From: Poecilobothrus nobilitatus
Lineage: Eukaryota > Arthropoda > Insecta > Diptera > Dolichopodidae
Assembly: GCA_947095535.1 (NCBI GenBank)
Contig: OX352773.1
Location: 172,434,438 to 172,498,437 of the forward strand
Reading direction: 5' to 3'
Length of the DNA stretch: 64,000 nucleotides
Shown here: in pieces, positions 12,086 to 23,923 of the stretch
Layout: each line of letters opens with the position of its first letter
Numbering within the stretch: the first letter of the stretch is position 1
Notes under the pieces: model-generated
What the model saw: the letters and a program-made list of their open reading frames with translations, nothing else
Database searches by the model: none
What the model was told of the DNA's origin: nothing
Translations under genes and position numbers: made by a program

Positions 12086-12557
12086 AAGGGCACGAGTTGG
12101 TGCAAAAGTGCAAAATTTTTTTTGCACCCTAGCACATATTTGTACCAACTCGTGAACAACCCTAGCATGAATTTTTATTGAATTGTCAAATATCGTTGAT
12201 GTGCTTGTTTTGTTTACATAAAAATTTAATATGCTTACCAAAAATTTCAAATATTTGTATATCTTCATGTGCACTTAATAAATAATCAGAAATAATTTTT
12301 TTTCATTTTTTTTAGGCATTTTTTAAATTTTTATCTAATATAGCGCTTACAAAAAATATATAAACAAACTTTGCAATGGTTTTGCACAAATATGTAATAG
12401 GGTTTAGGTCTTGTATAGTCTTGCAAAATTTTGCACTTTTTTATACATGAAAACAACAACAAATTCTGCACTTTAACTGTCAAAAAATTGAAATATGCTA
12501 CGGTGCAAAATTTTGCACTTGTGCAAGACCACTTTGCACCAACTCGTGAATACCCTT
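12086..12557. mobile_element. MITE-like element, 472 bp, TIR 'AAGGG..CACGAGTTGGTGCAAA'
   Basis: The left end AAGGGCACGAGTTGGTGCAA matches the right end read inward, AAGGGTATTCACGAGTTGGT followed by 'gcaaag', apart from a 4-base gap. Sub-terminal GTGCAAAATTTT motifs recur on both sides, including a perfect 16-bp palindrome GTGCAAAATTTTGCAC at 12503-12518 and a near copy at 12422-12439. 'CACCAACTCGTGAA' at the right and 'ACCAACTCGTGAAC' near 12143 show an extra internal copy of the terminal motif. There is no transposase; frames on the minus strand across it are by-products of the repeat. Confidence 0.75.
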
Positions 12558-12607
12558 ATTATATCGATATCGATATTTTATGTGTATACTAATAAAATAA
12601 CAATAAA

Positions 12608-12822
12608 ATAATTCTTATATAAGATAATAGATGTCGCACAAATTTGTTTATGTTCAATATTCTTGTACAATCAATAGGTGCATCAATAGGAGTAATTAAC
12701 AGCCTATATTGAAACAAATGATTTTAGAAACTGAAACTTATTCAAATATGAATAATAAATTAATACTTAGGTGATGCTCTATGCTTCTTATAGGAGTGGA
12801 AAATACTTAATAAGAAAAAAGA
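12608..12822 (+). mobile_element. Dispersed repeat family B, copy B2
   Basis: Starts 'ataattcttatataagataa' then 'tagatgtcgcacaaat', matching B3 (49985) and the reverse strand of B5 (61711). Ends with 'actgaaacttattcaaatat', 'gaataataaat', 'gatgctctatgcttcttata', 'ggagtgg', then A-rich sequence. It therefore contains both the 5' block and the 3' block of the family and is the most complete body seen. Non-coding. Confidence 0.7.
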
Positions 12823-15800
12823 AATATTTTAGGAATAATATGAAAATAAAATTGTTAGAATCATTTTCTGAATAAATTCAAAATCGAATAGGTATTACAA
12901 AATAAATTTTTTACTAGTATGTAATTTTTTCGAAAATGTGTGAATATATCTATTCAGTTAATTATATATATTACTAAAATTTGTTAAAATTTAAAATTCG
13001 AGGATAATAAAACTCAGAGGATTCTTTTACACTATAGTTACATGCATACATATATAATATTATATTTTAATATGTATTTTAATAACTTAAGATTATTTTT
13101 ATGAAATCTTAGAAAATATTATAATATTTTTTTTTTACATTATACTAGATATTAACAAATAAAATTTCACCTCATACCTATAAATTTTTGATTATGCAAA
13201 AAAATAAAAAAAAAAAATAAAAGATATTTTGTATTTAACAATTTTAGGATGAATTTCTTATTAAAAATTTTTTTTCCAGTGACATCTGTTCAATTTATGT
13301 TCATGTTTTTTTTTTTTTATTTTTTTTTTTGTTTTTGGTTCATTTTAGATAACATTTCGAAAATGTTTGCATAATTTAATAATTCTTAATATTTTCTTTT
13401 AACTTTTTATTTTAATATTTTTAATTTAATTTTCATTCTTTATTTATGTTTAGATATCGAAATTTATTTCGATACCGCATTGTTTTAAAACAAAAAAAAA
13501 AAAAAACAAAAAATGGTTCGATTTGTTTATTATGAGGATTGTACGAACGTTTACAAGAATAACTAAAAAAAAAAAAAAAAATGTAATACAAAAGAATATA
13601 TTTTGAAAATTATTTTAATCCTACCTTGTTTTTTAAATAATATGTACCTATGTACAGAAAGAAATCTATGAAAATACATTATATACTTTACATAAATGGG
13701 TAAGTAAATGGGTATGTTAATGTATATAATAATAATAAAAGACAGTTAAAAATAAAACTTGAATATAAAAAAGAAAAATACATTTTTTTTTTTTTTAAAC
13801 CATATTAAAAATACATTTTATGTAAAATAAACCCCTTTTTTTCTCTCATTTTTTAATATTACATAATATTTAAGAACAACATTAAAAAAAAAAAAAACAA
13901 CGTTTTTATTATTTTTAACTGAATTAAAAAATATCTAAATAATATTAAAATATGTAGTAGGTCTATACATATATAAAAATATACAATATAAGTATGTGAC
14001 ATAAAATTATGGTAATATGACTAGCGAACAGCCTTCAGAATAAAAAATATAATTAATTTTCCAAAAAATTAATCATTAGTAATGGAACATTCACAATAAG
14101 TACATAAACCAATAAGAGCTGAAAATAAGAGATTGTAAATATATAATATATATGTATGTATGTAGATATTATGTATAAAATAAAAGGGGTCTTGTTTTAA
14201 AAAAAAAAAAAAGTAAAATATATATAGGTATACAAAGTATAAACTTATTTAATAAAATCTAGATTTATATCAACAACGCAAATATAAATACATACCTAAA
14301 TATCTAATAAATAACTTTAGTATCTTTAAGATTTTATGTTTTATTTTGTATTTTTTTACAATGTGGTTGTGCAGTGTACAATATATATAATATATAGGTA
14401 CATCAAATTTTTTTTTTTTTTTTTGTTTCAATTTTAATATTTTGTAGTACTGATTTGGCAAATTTTAAAAAAATAATTTTAAAATAGCTTAAAATATAAT
14501 TTTAAAAATAAAGGGAGCTAAATATATGAAAAGAATAATATTAATCTTTTGTTACTATGCATATGTATGTATGTACTTTATATTGAAAGAAATCTAACTG
14601 GTTGCAATTACATCTTTTTATTATTTTAATTTTTTTTTTTTTTTATTTTAAAATATACTAAATAAATTTACTTTAAAGATTAAAATTTCATTTGAATACT
14701 ATAATTTATGCATAAATATATGTATGTATGTATATTAGAAAATGAAGTTTTGAAAAATGAGAAGTTCTTAAAATTTAAAGCCAGTTTTTTTTATTTTTAT
14801 ATGTATACATACATTTATATCTTGAATGTTTTGAGTATAAAATAAAAATGTTATTTGAAATAATAGAAAAATGTAAAAATACTTATGTATGTGCATATGT
14901 ACATAGCTCTGCTAAACAGAGAAAATATACCTATATAATTATTTTAATAAAGATGAAATACTGTTTTAAAAAGATGGAATAGGTATAGGTACCTCCTACC
15001 TACAGCTATTTTTTTTTTTTTATAATTTCCTTTACTAAATTATTTCAGGATTTCATTTTTCTTTATTCTTTTCTGGCATCATTCATTAATCCTATTCAAT
15101 CTTATTCTATATCTCTTTAATTTTGATTTGGCACTGGTTTCTAATAAATGCTTCTTCAAATTTTCCTCTTGAATATTGAAAGATTTTTAAAATGATTAAA
15201 ATCAACAACCACACCATATATGTACATATGTATGTACCTTAAGTTCACAGTAACCACAAGTTAATGTCGGCATTGATATCGCGTTTCATTAAATGTTTTC
15301 GTTTTTTTTAACAGCACAGTTTTCAGATAATGTACAACGTCATATTAAATGTAAAATAATGTTTTAATTTTTAAGCTAAATGGTCTGCCACAAAATTACT
15401 ATTTGGTCAATAATTGCCCATAAATCAATTAAACATTTAAAAAAAAAAAAAAGTAAAACTCTTTTTTTTTTTTCCTTTTGAAAAAGTAAAAATACATTTT
15501 ATAGTGCTGATTCATTCATTTCTGAAATTACTATTAAATGTTTTATTTTATTTCTATTTCTTGTTTTTTTTTTTTTTTGTATCTTTTATATTCTTTTTTT
15601 TATTTTCTTTCTACTGTAAGTTGTAACTGTGAATGCTTTGCTGATGATTTGATTACTCGCGCCAAAAAATCACAATAAAAAAAAAGAATACAAAAGTTTT
15701 TTCTTTTATGCTGTACTCATGTGCTGTTGTTTTGGTTTTTAGTTTTATTTCTTTTTTTTTTTTTTTTATTATTTTGTATTTTATTTATTTCATTTTTTAA

Positions 15801-17464
15801 CTATTGTCTGCGTCAGTTGCATACAAAATAATCTATAGATACCATAACCATACATGTATCTATAGATATCTAGACACCTTCAACATAATAACAACAACAA
15901 AACGGAATATGGGGTATACTTTGTTAAAGGTTTTGTTTTGAGAAAAAATTCTTTTATTTTTTGCTGAAAGCCCAGTATCAGCACACGACTAAATACAACA
16001 CATGGGTCCGGTTTAATAAAATACTTATGGAAGAAAAATATAAAGGAATAAAAAACGGTTTCTTTTTATTTTTATTATCACATGATTTGTTTTTTTTTTT
16101 TTTTGTTTCACATTTTTTTTCTTCTCCTGTTTTTATGTTTTTAAAGTGCTTCTATTGTCGCTTTTTTAAAATAGAAAAAAAAAAAAAAATTAAAAGGTGC
16201 AATTTATTAAAAGGTGTTAATTTAAGGGTACTACTAATATTATGTAAATAGATGGTAACCTATTATAACAGCACATTGTGGTTACAGTATAAGACAAAAT
16301 ATTTTTATGACTACCTAGCCGTATTGTATATATGTACACACATACATAAATCTTTTTAATATAGATATCTTTTTAATACTTACGTTTCTTATTTAAAATA
16401 TAATATAAAAATGTAATTAGACTATATATGTAGGTATAATAATAGTTTTGCATCATTTAATATAACCTTTATAATAAAGCTTCCATTAACCATATTTTGT
16501 CTTTGATATCTACCTTAATATCTCTTATTTTTTTGCATAATACTTTTCCCAATAGTCAAAATCAAAGCATATCTTTCTACATTTTGCCTAAAATCTAAAA
16601 AAAAAATACAACTTACAAAAGTTATATGTATATGTACATATCTATAAAGTTAAAATAAATTCCAACTTCGATAGCCAACTAGAAGCGCAAGAATTTTTTT
16701 TTTTATAAATTATTCAATGGTACTAAGTTTGTCATTCATTCATTTCACTTTCATTTTTCTACAATTTATAAAATAAAGAATCCTTTTATTGAAAATCATA
16801 TAATAAAAATCAATCCTTATTGCTTAACTTACGTGAACTTACGTGAAAAATGTACCTTAATAAGGTAAAACTAAGGCGAAACTAATAAATTTCTTTATTT
16901 AGTGGTAAATCAATTTCAGAACACCGGCATCCGATTAACATCTTTATGAAACTAATCTTTGATAATAAACTGTTTTCCTTTGAGAATGAATCATTCTTTA
17001 AAAAATAAAAGTTAATGAATGTTTAAAAAAATATAAATATAGGTAGCTATATTTTGATTTCCTATTTTGAATCATTTTGAACCCCTTTACAAGGAGTTCT
17101 CGCGTATATAAATTTAAAATTTTTTCGACCAAAAGTTTAATTAATTTGAAATAGGTTTACAATCTTTTGTTAAATACTGTTATTTTTTTTATAAATAAGT
17201 AAATTTATTATACTGATATTGACAAAAGTTAAAATTTACATACATACATATTTAATATAATCAGATATTACTAACTCAATCAAAATCAGTGCAGGATAAT
17301 CAAATTCTTATATAGAGAATTTCAAAAAAAAAAAAAAAAAAAAGAGAACGGGAAAGAGTGGGTACTTCACTGTGTCAACCCTAGGATACCCGCAAAAACA
17401 TACATAACATAATATGGTGTTTCCAGAAAATTAAATCATCTTAAGTAACGAGACTTGATATTCT
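12823..17464. other. Long low-complexity AT-rich tract
   Basis: 4.6 kb of poly-A/poly-T, TATG/ACAT arrays and mixed AT sequence, with no element or gene I recognise. The open frames at 14270-14461 and 15961-16251 are Lys/Ile/Phe-rich chance frames. Slightly more complex spots, such as 15615-15670 and 15805-15900, give no motif. Confidence 0.6.
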
Positions 17465-17602
17465 CAGATATATTTATGTAAATTTCAGATTAGTATGACA
17501 GTTAATATAACTAACAGATATATTTATGTAAATTTCAGATTAGTATAACAGTTAATATAACTAACAGATACATTTATGTAAATTTCAGATTAGTATAACA
17601 GT
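17465..17602. repeat. Tandem repeat, 50-bp period, 2.8 copies
   Basis: The unit CAGATATATTTATGTAAATT followed by 'tcagattagtatgacagtta' and 'atataactaa' starts at 17465, 17515 and 17565. The copies differ at single positions only (TATGACAG/TATAACAG; TATATTT/TACATTT). The third copy stops at 17602 and runs into 'ataacaatataagc'. It lies just upstream of the MITE at 17687. Confidence 0.9.
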
Positions 17603-17686
17603 ATAACAATATAAGCAATAAAACTTGATCATCTTTTACAAAATTTAAGTAACAAAGATATGAGAATATAAATTTTGCTATTCTAA

Positions 17687-18233
17687 GGGTGCTTTTCTTT
17701 TTCTCATCAGAGCAGAGTCAGAGCTGTCAAGCTAAAAAATTGTGTTTCTTTTTATGCTCAGATTATCAAGATTATTCATTTTGTGCTTCTTTTTTAACTC
17801 GGTGTGTGCTCAGAGCGCGATCTGTGAGATCGTAAAAATTTGTCAGATTTCACAAAGTTGTCAATTAATATAACGTCAAATTAAGAATAAAATAATAAAA
17901 ACGTCATCAAAATAAAATTTCGTGCATAGGTAGGTAGATACACATTTTTTTTAAAGTTTTTTTTTTGAAATTTTATTAAATGAAATTTTACGTAAATTAA
18001 CTTTATTTTATTTCTTAAATAAATTCCTTTTACTACTATATTATTACATTTAAAATAATAAAATAAAATAAAAAAATACTATGACGTTAGAAAATAATTT
18101 GGATAAAAATCGACAATTTGTGCTCTAAGCGTTTCTTTTTTAACTCAGAGCGGTCAGAGTTCAGATAAAAGTTTGATATGAGCGCTCGACATCTGTTCTG
18201 AGCATTGATCTGATGAGAAAAAGAAAAACAACC
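17687..18233. mobile_element. MITE family C, copy 1 (547 bp)
   Basis: The left terminus GGGTGCTTTTCTTTTTCTCA followed by 'tcagagcagag' pairs with the right terminus read inward, GGTTGTTTTTCTTTTTCTCA followed by 'tcagat'. Sub-terminal sequence is full of repeated 'ctcagag', 'gctcagagcgcgatctg' and 'gcgctcgacatctgttct' motifs. The same termini and the 'gcgctcgatatctgttcaga' motif occur at 57314-57697, so the two are one family. The interior is AT-rich with no open frame. It is non-autonomous, and the superfamily is uncertain because the target duplication is unclear. Confidence 0.75.
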
Positions 18234-20461
18234 AACCAAATTTTTGCAAAAACTCTTGGCACAAAACTTAATTTATTTTAACACTCAGATATCTAGACTA
18301 ATTAGACATTGTGTTAGACTAATAAAAGAAGTTCTATGGCACCTATTTCAAATCCATCGGTCGACTTATTCAATTTCAATGTCGAAATTGGCTTTTACAT
18401 AAAAATGACATAGTAAAAATGTCAGATTCTTACCCCCATTATTTTAGGTATGAAATTTAAAATTAAATTCTGAACAAGAATATCTTTAAGGTGTCAGAAA
18501 CGTAATTATAAATTTACTATACTCTTGAACTATCCCATATACATACAATATATACGGGTAGAAAAATAATTTAATTGAAAATTTTGATCACGAAAAATTT
18601 AATTTTTCAGAAAAGATATTTTTTTTTTTATTATTATTATTTGATTAATTCCATTTTAAACCAAATTTTTTTTTATATTTGTCTACCCCAAATCTATTTT
18701 AAATCTAATTCTTTTATTTCAATTGTAATTATGCAGTCACACTCAACTCAATTTGAACCCTAAGTACAGAAAAATTATTAATAAATTTAATTTTTTTTTA
18801 TTTTTATTTTAAATTCAGTTCACACTAACTATTCCATTATTGCTTTTTGTCTTGCTTTTTTTTATTAGGTCTGTTTAATCTCTTCGATCTGTCATTGCTT
18901 TCAAATACTTAAAATATAATAGACTTATGTATCTTCATATGTGCATACATACTATAAGTACTTATACTAAATCTACGTACAAACAAAATATGTATACATA
19001 TATAAAAGGTATAAAGTTATAAAATGTATACTAAATGTATGTATATACGTATATGTAAATGCACATTTGAAAAGAAGATATAAAAAAAATTATTTCTAAA
19101 AATCAAAACAAAAATATTTTAATAATAAAAATTGAAAAAAAAAAAAAAATAATAATTAAAAAAAATAATTTTAATATTTTTTTTATTTAATTTCTTCCCA
19201 TCCCTATTTCCTGCATAAATTTTATTTAAATACAATATTTATTACTAATACATTTAAAATATTTGAATATTAAGATTATTATTATTGTTATTATTCATCT
19301 TTTATTATGAACATTTTATTATGAATGCATATCTGATTTTGTATGTATGTACATAAAAGTATGTATAATTTTAATAATATATAAAAAAAAATTAAAAGTA
19401 AAATTACTCAATTTAAATAGAAAATTTTTATCTTTTTCATTGCACCACTAATTCAGCACGTTTTTACCATATTTACAAAGAGTGCCTTTTTAAATGTTTA
19501 CTTCTATTAATATTTTGATATATGTTTGCATGGATGTACATGATACAATATGATTTAATATATGTATTGTATTATACATATTGTATTTATAGATTTATAT
19601 AAACATATATTTAGTTTTAGAGTTTAATGCAACAAAAAGCTTTGTAAAATTTTGTGAAAAGTTAAACTAACAAACAAACGAAAAAATCCTAGAATGAACT
19701 TCTCATAGCTCCTAAAATTAATATAATTTTTTAATCCAGTTTTTATAGACTACATATAGGTATATAATAATTTTGACTTCTTTGGACATCTAAATCTTAA
19801 TTATGTTTGAGTACGATTTCGAAACAACATGTGAATTTTTAACTTTAATACAGAACTTTTTCAGGGATGTAAGTGCTGAATAACACGAACTCGTTATTTC
19901 AACCAATCAAAGCGCACCAAACCAAGAAACAATGTTAAAAAAGTATCATTTTAACAAATTTCTAATAATAAATCAAAACTTTCTATCCGACACCGATAAC
20001 ATCAAAGCTTCCTAACAAGGTAGACAAAAAGACGCAATTAAAATTGTTTATACAGCATATAATGAAAAAAACAAACTGAAAATATGGTTTTCTAATAGTA
20101 TTCTAAAGGAAATTATAAAATTTTTAAAGGTCACTGCGGATTATATGTATTTAACATATGACATGGCTAAGTAAAAAGTAGAAAAAAAAGAGTTAATTAG
20201 ACAAAATAATATAGATTTATCCATATCGTATTTTCTACGCTCACAATTTTGACAATTGTTTTAAATAAATTTTATAAATAAAAAAAAATTGCTTTATTTT
20301 TGTCTATTTTAGAAAATGAACAAAAATGAACGAAAAGAATGAACAAAAAAAATTATTTTGGTTGCCTCTTTGGTAATTATCAATTTATCTGCAACCAAAC
20401 ACTTCTAATTTATTTGATTTTATGTGTGAGAGAATTAGAACCGGTTCTAATGGCCTAGAAT
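18234..20461. other. AT-rich non-coding DNA
   Basis: Homopolymer and ATGT tract sequence without recognised elements. A small near-palindrome ('gaataacacgaactcgttatt') sits at 19878. The frame at 18575-18763 is Phe/Tyr-rich and chance-like. Confidence 0.55.
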
Positions 20462-20763
20462 CTAGATACAATAACGTTATCCCCATAACTATGGCTACGG
20501 CTACCAACTACCTAGTAGCGCTACTTGTAATGGTAATGATAACGATTTCTATAATAGGTATAGTTGTTAAACTTGTTACATACTTTCTTTACACTAACTG
20601 ACAGATGAAATTCTCTGCTGTGATTCATATTTTTTTTAAAAATTTAACTACATTTGCGGCAGCCATCGCGTTCTTATAACTCAAAAATCAAAACAATGAT
20701 TTACAAAGATTTGAAGTTAGTAGCCGTAGCCGCGATTGTGGTGGTAGTGTTACAATAACTAGG
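20462..20763. mobile_element. Small MITE-like element, TIR contains 'GGCTACGGCTACYAACT'
   Basis: The left end CTAGATACAATAACGTTATC followed by 'cccataactatggctacggc' aligns without gaps over 39 bp to the right end read inward, CTAGTTATTGTAACACTACC followed by 'accacaatcgcggctacggc', with about two thirds of positions identical and the inner 'GGCTACGGCTAC(C/T)AACT' block nearly perfect. It is clearly richer in GC than its surroundings. No coding frame and no assigned superfamily. Confidence 0.6.
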
Positions 20764-21060
20764 GCATATAATAAAATTTACATTTGTAATGTCTTCTAAC
20801 ATATCTAAAGCTCATTTTTATTGTGTTCATACTTTAGAGTTACTATTTATTTTTACATCTGACATATAATAATATAAATAAAAATATAGCTTGAAGCAAC
20901 CTTAAGAAATTAAACACTAAAGTATAAGGTAAGTATAAGGTATGTAAAACTGACATAAACCTACAGCAGCAGCTAACAGATTTATTTTAATTTAATCTAA
21001 AATAAAATTATAGAATGATAGGGAATGGGCATTTTTAAAACTCTTTATGATTAGAATGCG

Positions 21061-21155
21061 AAGGAGTGGGGTAGAAATGTTTCTATGTGGTATCAGAATG
21101 GACCAAATACGGTCTAAATGTGCCTTTCCCCAGTCACTTTAATCTAACCTGACCG
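21061..21155 (-). repeat. Fragment of a dispersed fly repeat
   Basis: Read on the minus strand this gives 'ggtcaggttagattaaagtg', 'actggggaaaggcacattta', 'gaccgtatttggtccattct', 'gataccacatagaaacattt' and 'ctaccccactcc'. From memory, the arrangement GGTTAGATTRAAGTG - GCAC(T)TTAGACC - GGTCCATTSTGATACCACAT is a common dispersed repeat in higher flies. The copy is short and diverged. The identification is by recall and would need a repeat-library search. Confidence 0.5.
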
Positions 21156-21159
21156 AATG

Positions 21160-23089
21160 CATTACTTATAAATGAAATTAGAAATATAAAAAATTAAAAA
21201 AAATGTTTATTACCACACAAGCAAAAAACTAATTCCCTCTTGGACTATTGTCAATAATTTAAAAATTAAAATATATAATATTTAATATTGTATGTAAGTA
21301 TGTACATATATACAAAGTATAAATTTAATAATTCTTTGCATTTTTATAATCCTAGCCCCTTTTTTTTAAATACCTACATACTTACGTACTAAATTTTTAT
21401 TATTTCGTTTTCCATTTAATACAAAGATTTTCATTTTTGTGTGTGTTTTTTTTTTTGTTTTTTAATGAACCATTTTCTCTTCACTAAATGTAACACTGCT
21501 AACACATCATTCTGCTGACAATACATACTTACTTAGTCAGAATTAAAATAATAAAAATCAAAATAAAAGGCATTAAAAGAAACAAAAACAAAATAGAATA
21601 ACACCAGAAATTATTAATCGGTTTTCCTTCGCTTTGCAAAACGTAATAAAATTTAAAATTAGTAATAAGGTATTGGTTTGGTATGTACTATAATACTATG
21701 TAGTATTGATTCAGTAGGTATACAAAAGAAAAATTACAAAATCTCCATTCTCCATCCAAATTAATATAATGGTCGTAATTCGTAATATGGTATGTAATAT
21801 ATTGTTGTACATTCGTATATTGGTATTGTTTTTGTTATATATAGGTACTAGGTACTTATTATTATATTTAAATAAGTTTTAATAATATTATAAAAAATAT
21901 TTCGACCCAATCCCATATTATTATTTTTTTTTTTTGGATACAAAAATTCTTATTCTCATCATTCTCTTCACAATTTTTAAAGAGAAAACAAACAAATCTC
22001 CTTGTTTTTATTTTTTATTCAATATTGGAGAATGGAGACTGGAGAGTATTTACTATTTTATTTCACTCATCCACCACACTATAGCAGAACTCTTGCCTTT
22101 AACTTTACTTTAAATTGTTATGTACATATATATATACATACAACAGAAACTAAAACATTTCTTTAATTTTTACAATGCTTTTATCCTGGAATTCAGAATA
22201 CCCGTCAGTCAGTCAGTGCATTCATCTTACATTAAACTCAGCTAAGCGTCAGCAGCCCCATGAAAAAAGAGTGTAATCTACAAACGTCATTTGAATTATT
22301 TATATTATATTTATGTATATATACAGTTAATTCATAAGTATAAGAGTACCTTATGTGCTTCCATACATAATGATATAATATGTATAAACAAATATTGAAA
22401 ATTGAACTTTATTTGAAAGATAAGGGTTCCCCCCTTTTTTAATTGTTATTTTTATTTTAGGTACATATATTCAATGGAACTTAGTAAAAATTTGTATTGT
22501 AAATTTAAAATTAAGTTTATGATATTTTAAAAAATAATAATGAAATTTAAATTTGAATAAAAATGATTACGAAAGTGAAAATTTTATAAAAGTCTTGAAG
22601 GATCGTAATTTTTTAAAATCATAATTTTACTAAAGTGTTTCTGCATAATTATCTTCGGTATTAGTCAAAATATGTATGTAGTATGTATGTACTTATGTAT
22701 GTATAAACTCTTAAAATTTTAAATTTTGAATAATGTTGCAATAATATTTAGTTGTAATGTTCAATTGCTTCTTAATTTTTGAAAATTATGAATTTTGGTC
22801 CTTTTCAATTTAAGGATTTTAGAGGATTTTGGTTCGGAAAACAAAATTGTTCGGAACTTGTTTGAATTTTTCTCTCTAGTTCTATAGATATGCATTTAGT
22901 TCTTTATTTTCTAGTTCTAGCTCTATCTACATATATATATGTATCTATTTAAGTATAAAGAAACATATAATAATTATATGTATGTAGTTTTACCAATCTT
23001 ACAAAACATTTATTTTATATTATTGAATTTTAATCCAGTATGTATGCTATGCACCTACCAGAAATACTGATTGTTTTTGTAAAAATATA
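21160..23089. other. AT-rich non-coding DNA
   Basis: No gene or element recognised. The region has slightly more mixed sequence around 21470-21660 and 22180-22280 ('cagtcagtcagtgcattcat') and short ATGT arrays near 22673-22705. Confidence 0.55.
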
Positions 23090-23923
23090 ATGGGTTTTCC
23101 AAGGGGAATGATACAATTTAAAATGGTTATAACGGCAATACTGCGTATTATTTTTTGATATTTCTTATGTCATTTGTGTTCAGTACTAATCAGTATGCCA
23201 TTTAATCATGGAAAGATACACGCTTCAACAACGTTTAGAAATTGTTAAATTGTTTTATCAAAATCAGTGCTCATTTGATGAATTACAGAATTACAGAATT
23301 TGGAATGATGAAAATCCACACGAAAATGTTCAGACAGCATAACATCCAGACAAAGTGACTGGAGGAGTGATTGGCCCATATTTCTTTGAAGAAAATGGCG
23401 AAGAGTAACAGTCAATGGAGAACGATACAGAACAATGTTAAATGATTTTTGTTCCTGCTGGTGTTGAGAATCATCTGGAAGTTATTTGGTTTCAACAAGA
23501 CGGTGCCACCTGCCACACAGCCACCTTAACAATCGATTTATTGAAAACAAAATTTGGTGATGAAATTATCTCAAGAAATGGTCCAGTTAATTATCCTCCC
23601 AGGTCGTGTGACTTAACACCTTGTGATTTCTTTCTTTGGGGATATGTAAAGTCACAAGTTTATGCAGATAATCCAACAACAATTGAGCAATTAAAAATCA
23701 ACATTGAACGTGCTCTGTGAATGTCAAAATTATGTGAAAAAAAATAAAAAATTGGGCTGACAGAATGCAGTACATACGGAGAAGTCGTGGTGGTCATTTG
23801 AATGATGTTATTTTCCATACATAATGACATAACCTTTCAAATAAAAAAAAATTTTGGTCTCACTGAATAATTTATGTGTTTTTTTTAATTTTTAAATTGT
23901 ATCATCCCTAAGGGAAAACCCTT
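23090..23923 (+). mobile_element. Internally deleted mariner-type (DD41D-like) transposon, 834 bp
   Basis: The left end ATGGGTTTTCCAAGGGGAAT followed by 'gatacaatttaaaa' and the right end read inward, AAGGGTTTTCCCTTAGGGAT followed by 'gatacaatttaaaa', form inverted repeats of about 33 bp. Both are flanked by TA (23088-23089 and 23924-23925), the target duplication expected of Tc1/mariner elements. Inside is a broken transposase on the plus strand. Autonomous members should be nearer 1.3 kb (family knowledge), so roughly 0.4-0.5 kb has been lost. It cannot move by itself but keeps ends that a related transposase could use. Confidence 0.92.
23208..23824 (+). pseudogene. Mariner-type transposase relic (DDE superfamily)
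   Basis: The natural start is ATG 23208, 118 bp inside the left terminus. The first block (LQQRLEIVKLFYQNQCSF) is a helix-turn-helix start of the kind found in insect transposases. The reading frame then jumps after about 30 codons to a late-domain segment (RIWNDENPHE), which removes most of the DNA-binding region and the first catalytic aspartate. In-frame stops follow near 23340 and 23406. The frame 23442-23720 is the best preserved part: WFQQDGATCHTA carries the second aspartate and PPRSCDLTPCDFFLWGYVK carries the third, with 41 residues between them, which is DD41D spacing. After a further stop near 23718, 'RRSRGGHLNDVIFHT' reaches the normal terminus at 23822-23824. It is dead by deletion, frameshifts and stops. 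The family is certain; the subfamily name (rosa-like) is inferred from spacing alone. Confidence 0.9.

Noticed and set aside
17465..17602. CRISPR-like array
   Set aside because: The units are contiguous 50-bp tandem repeats without distinct spacers, in animal DNA.
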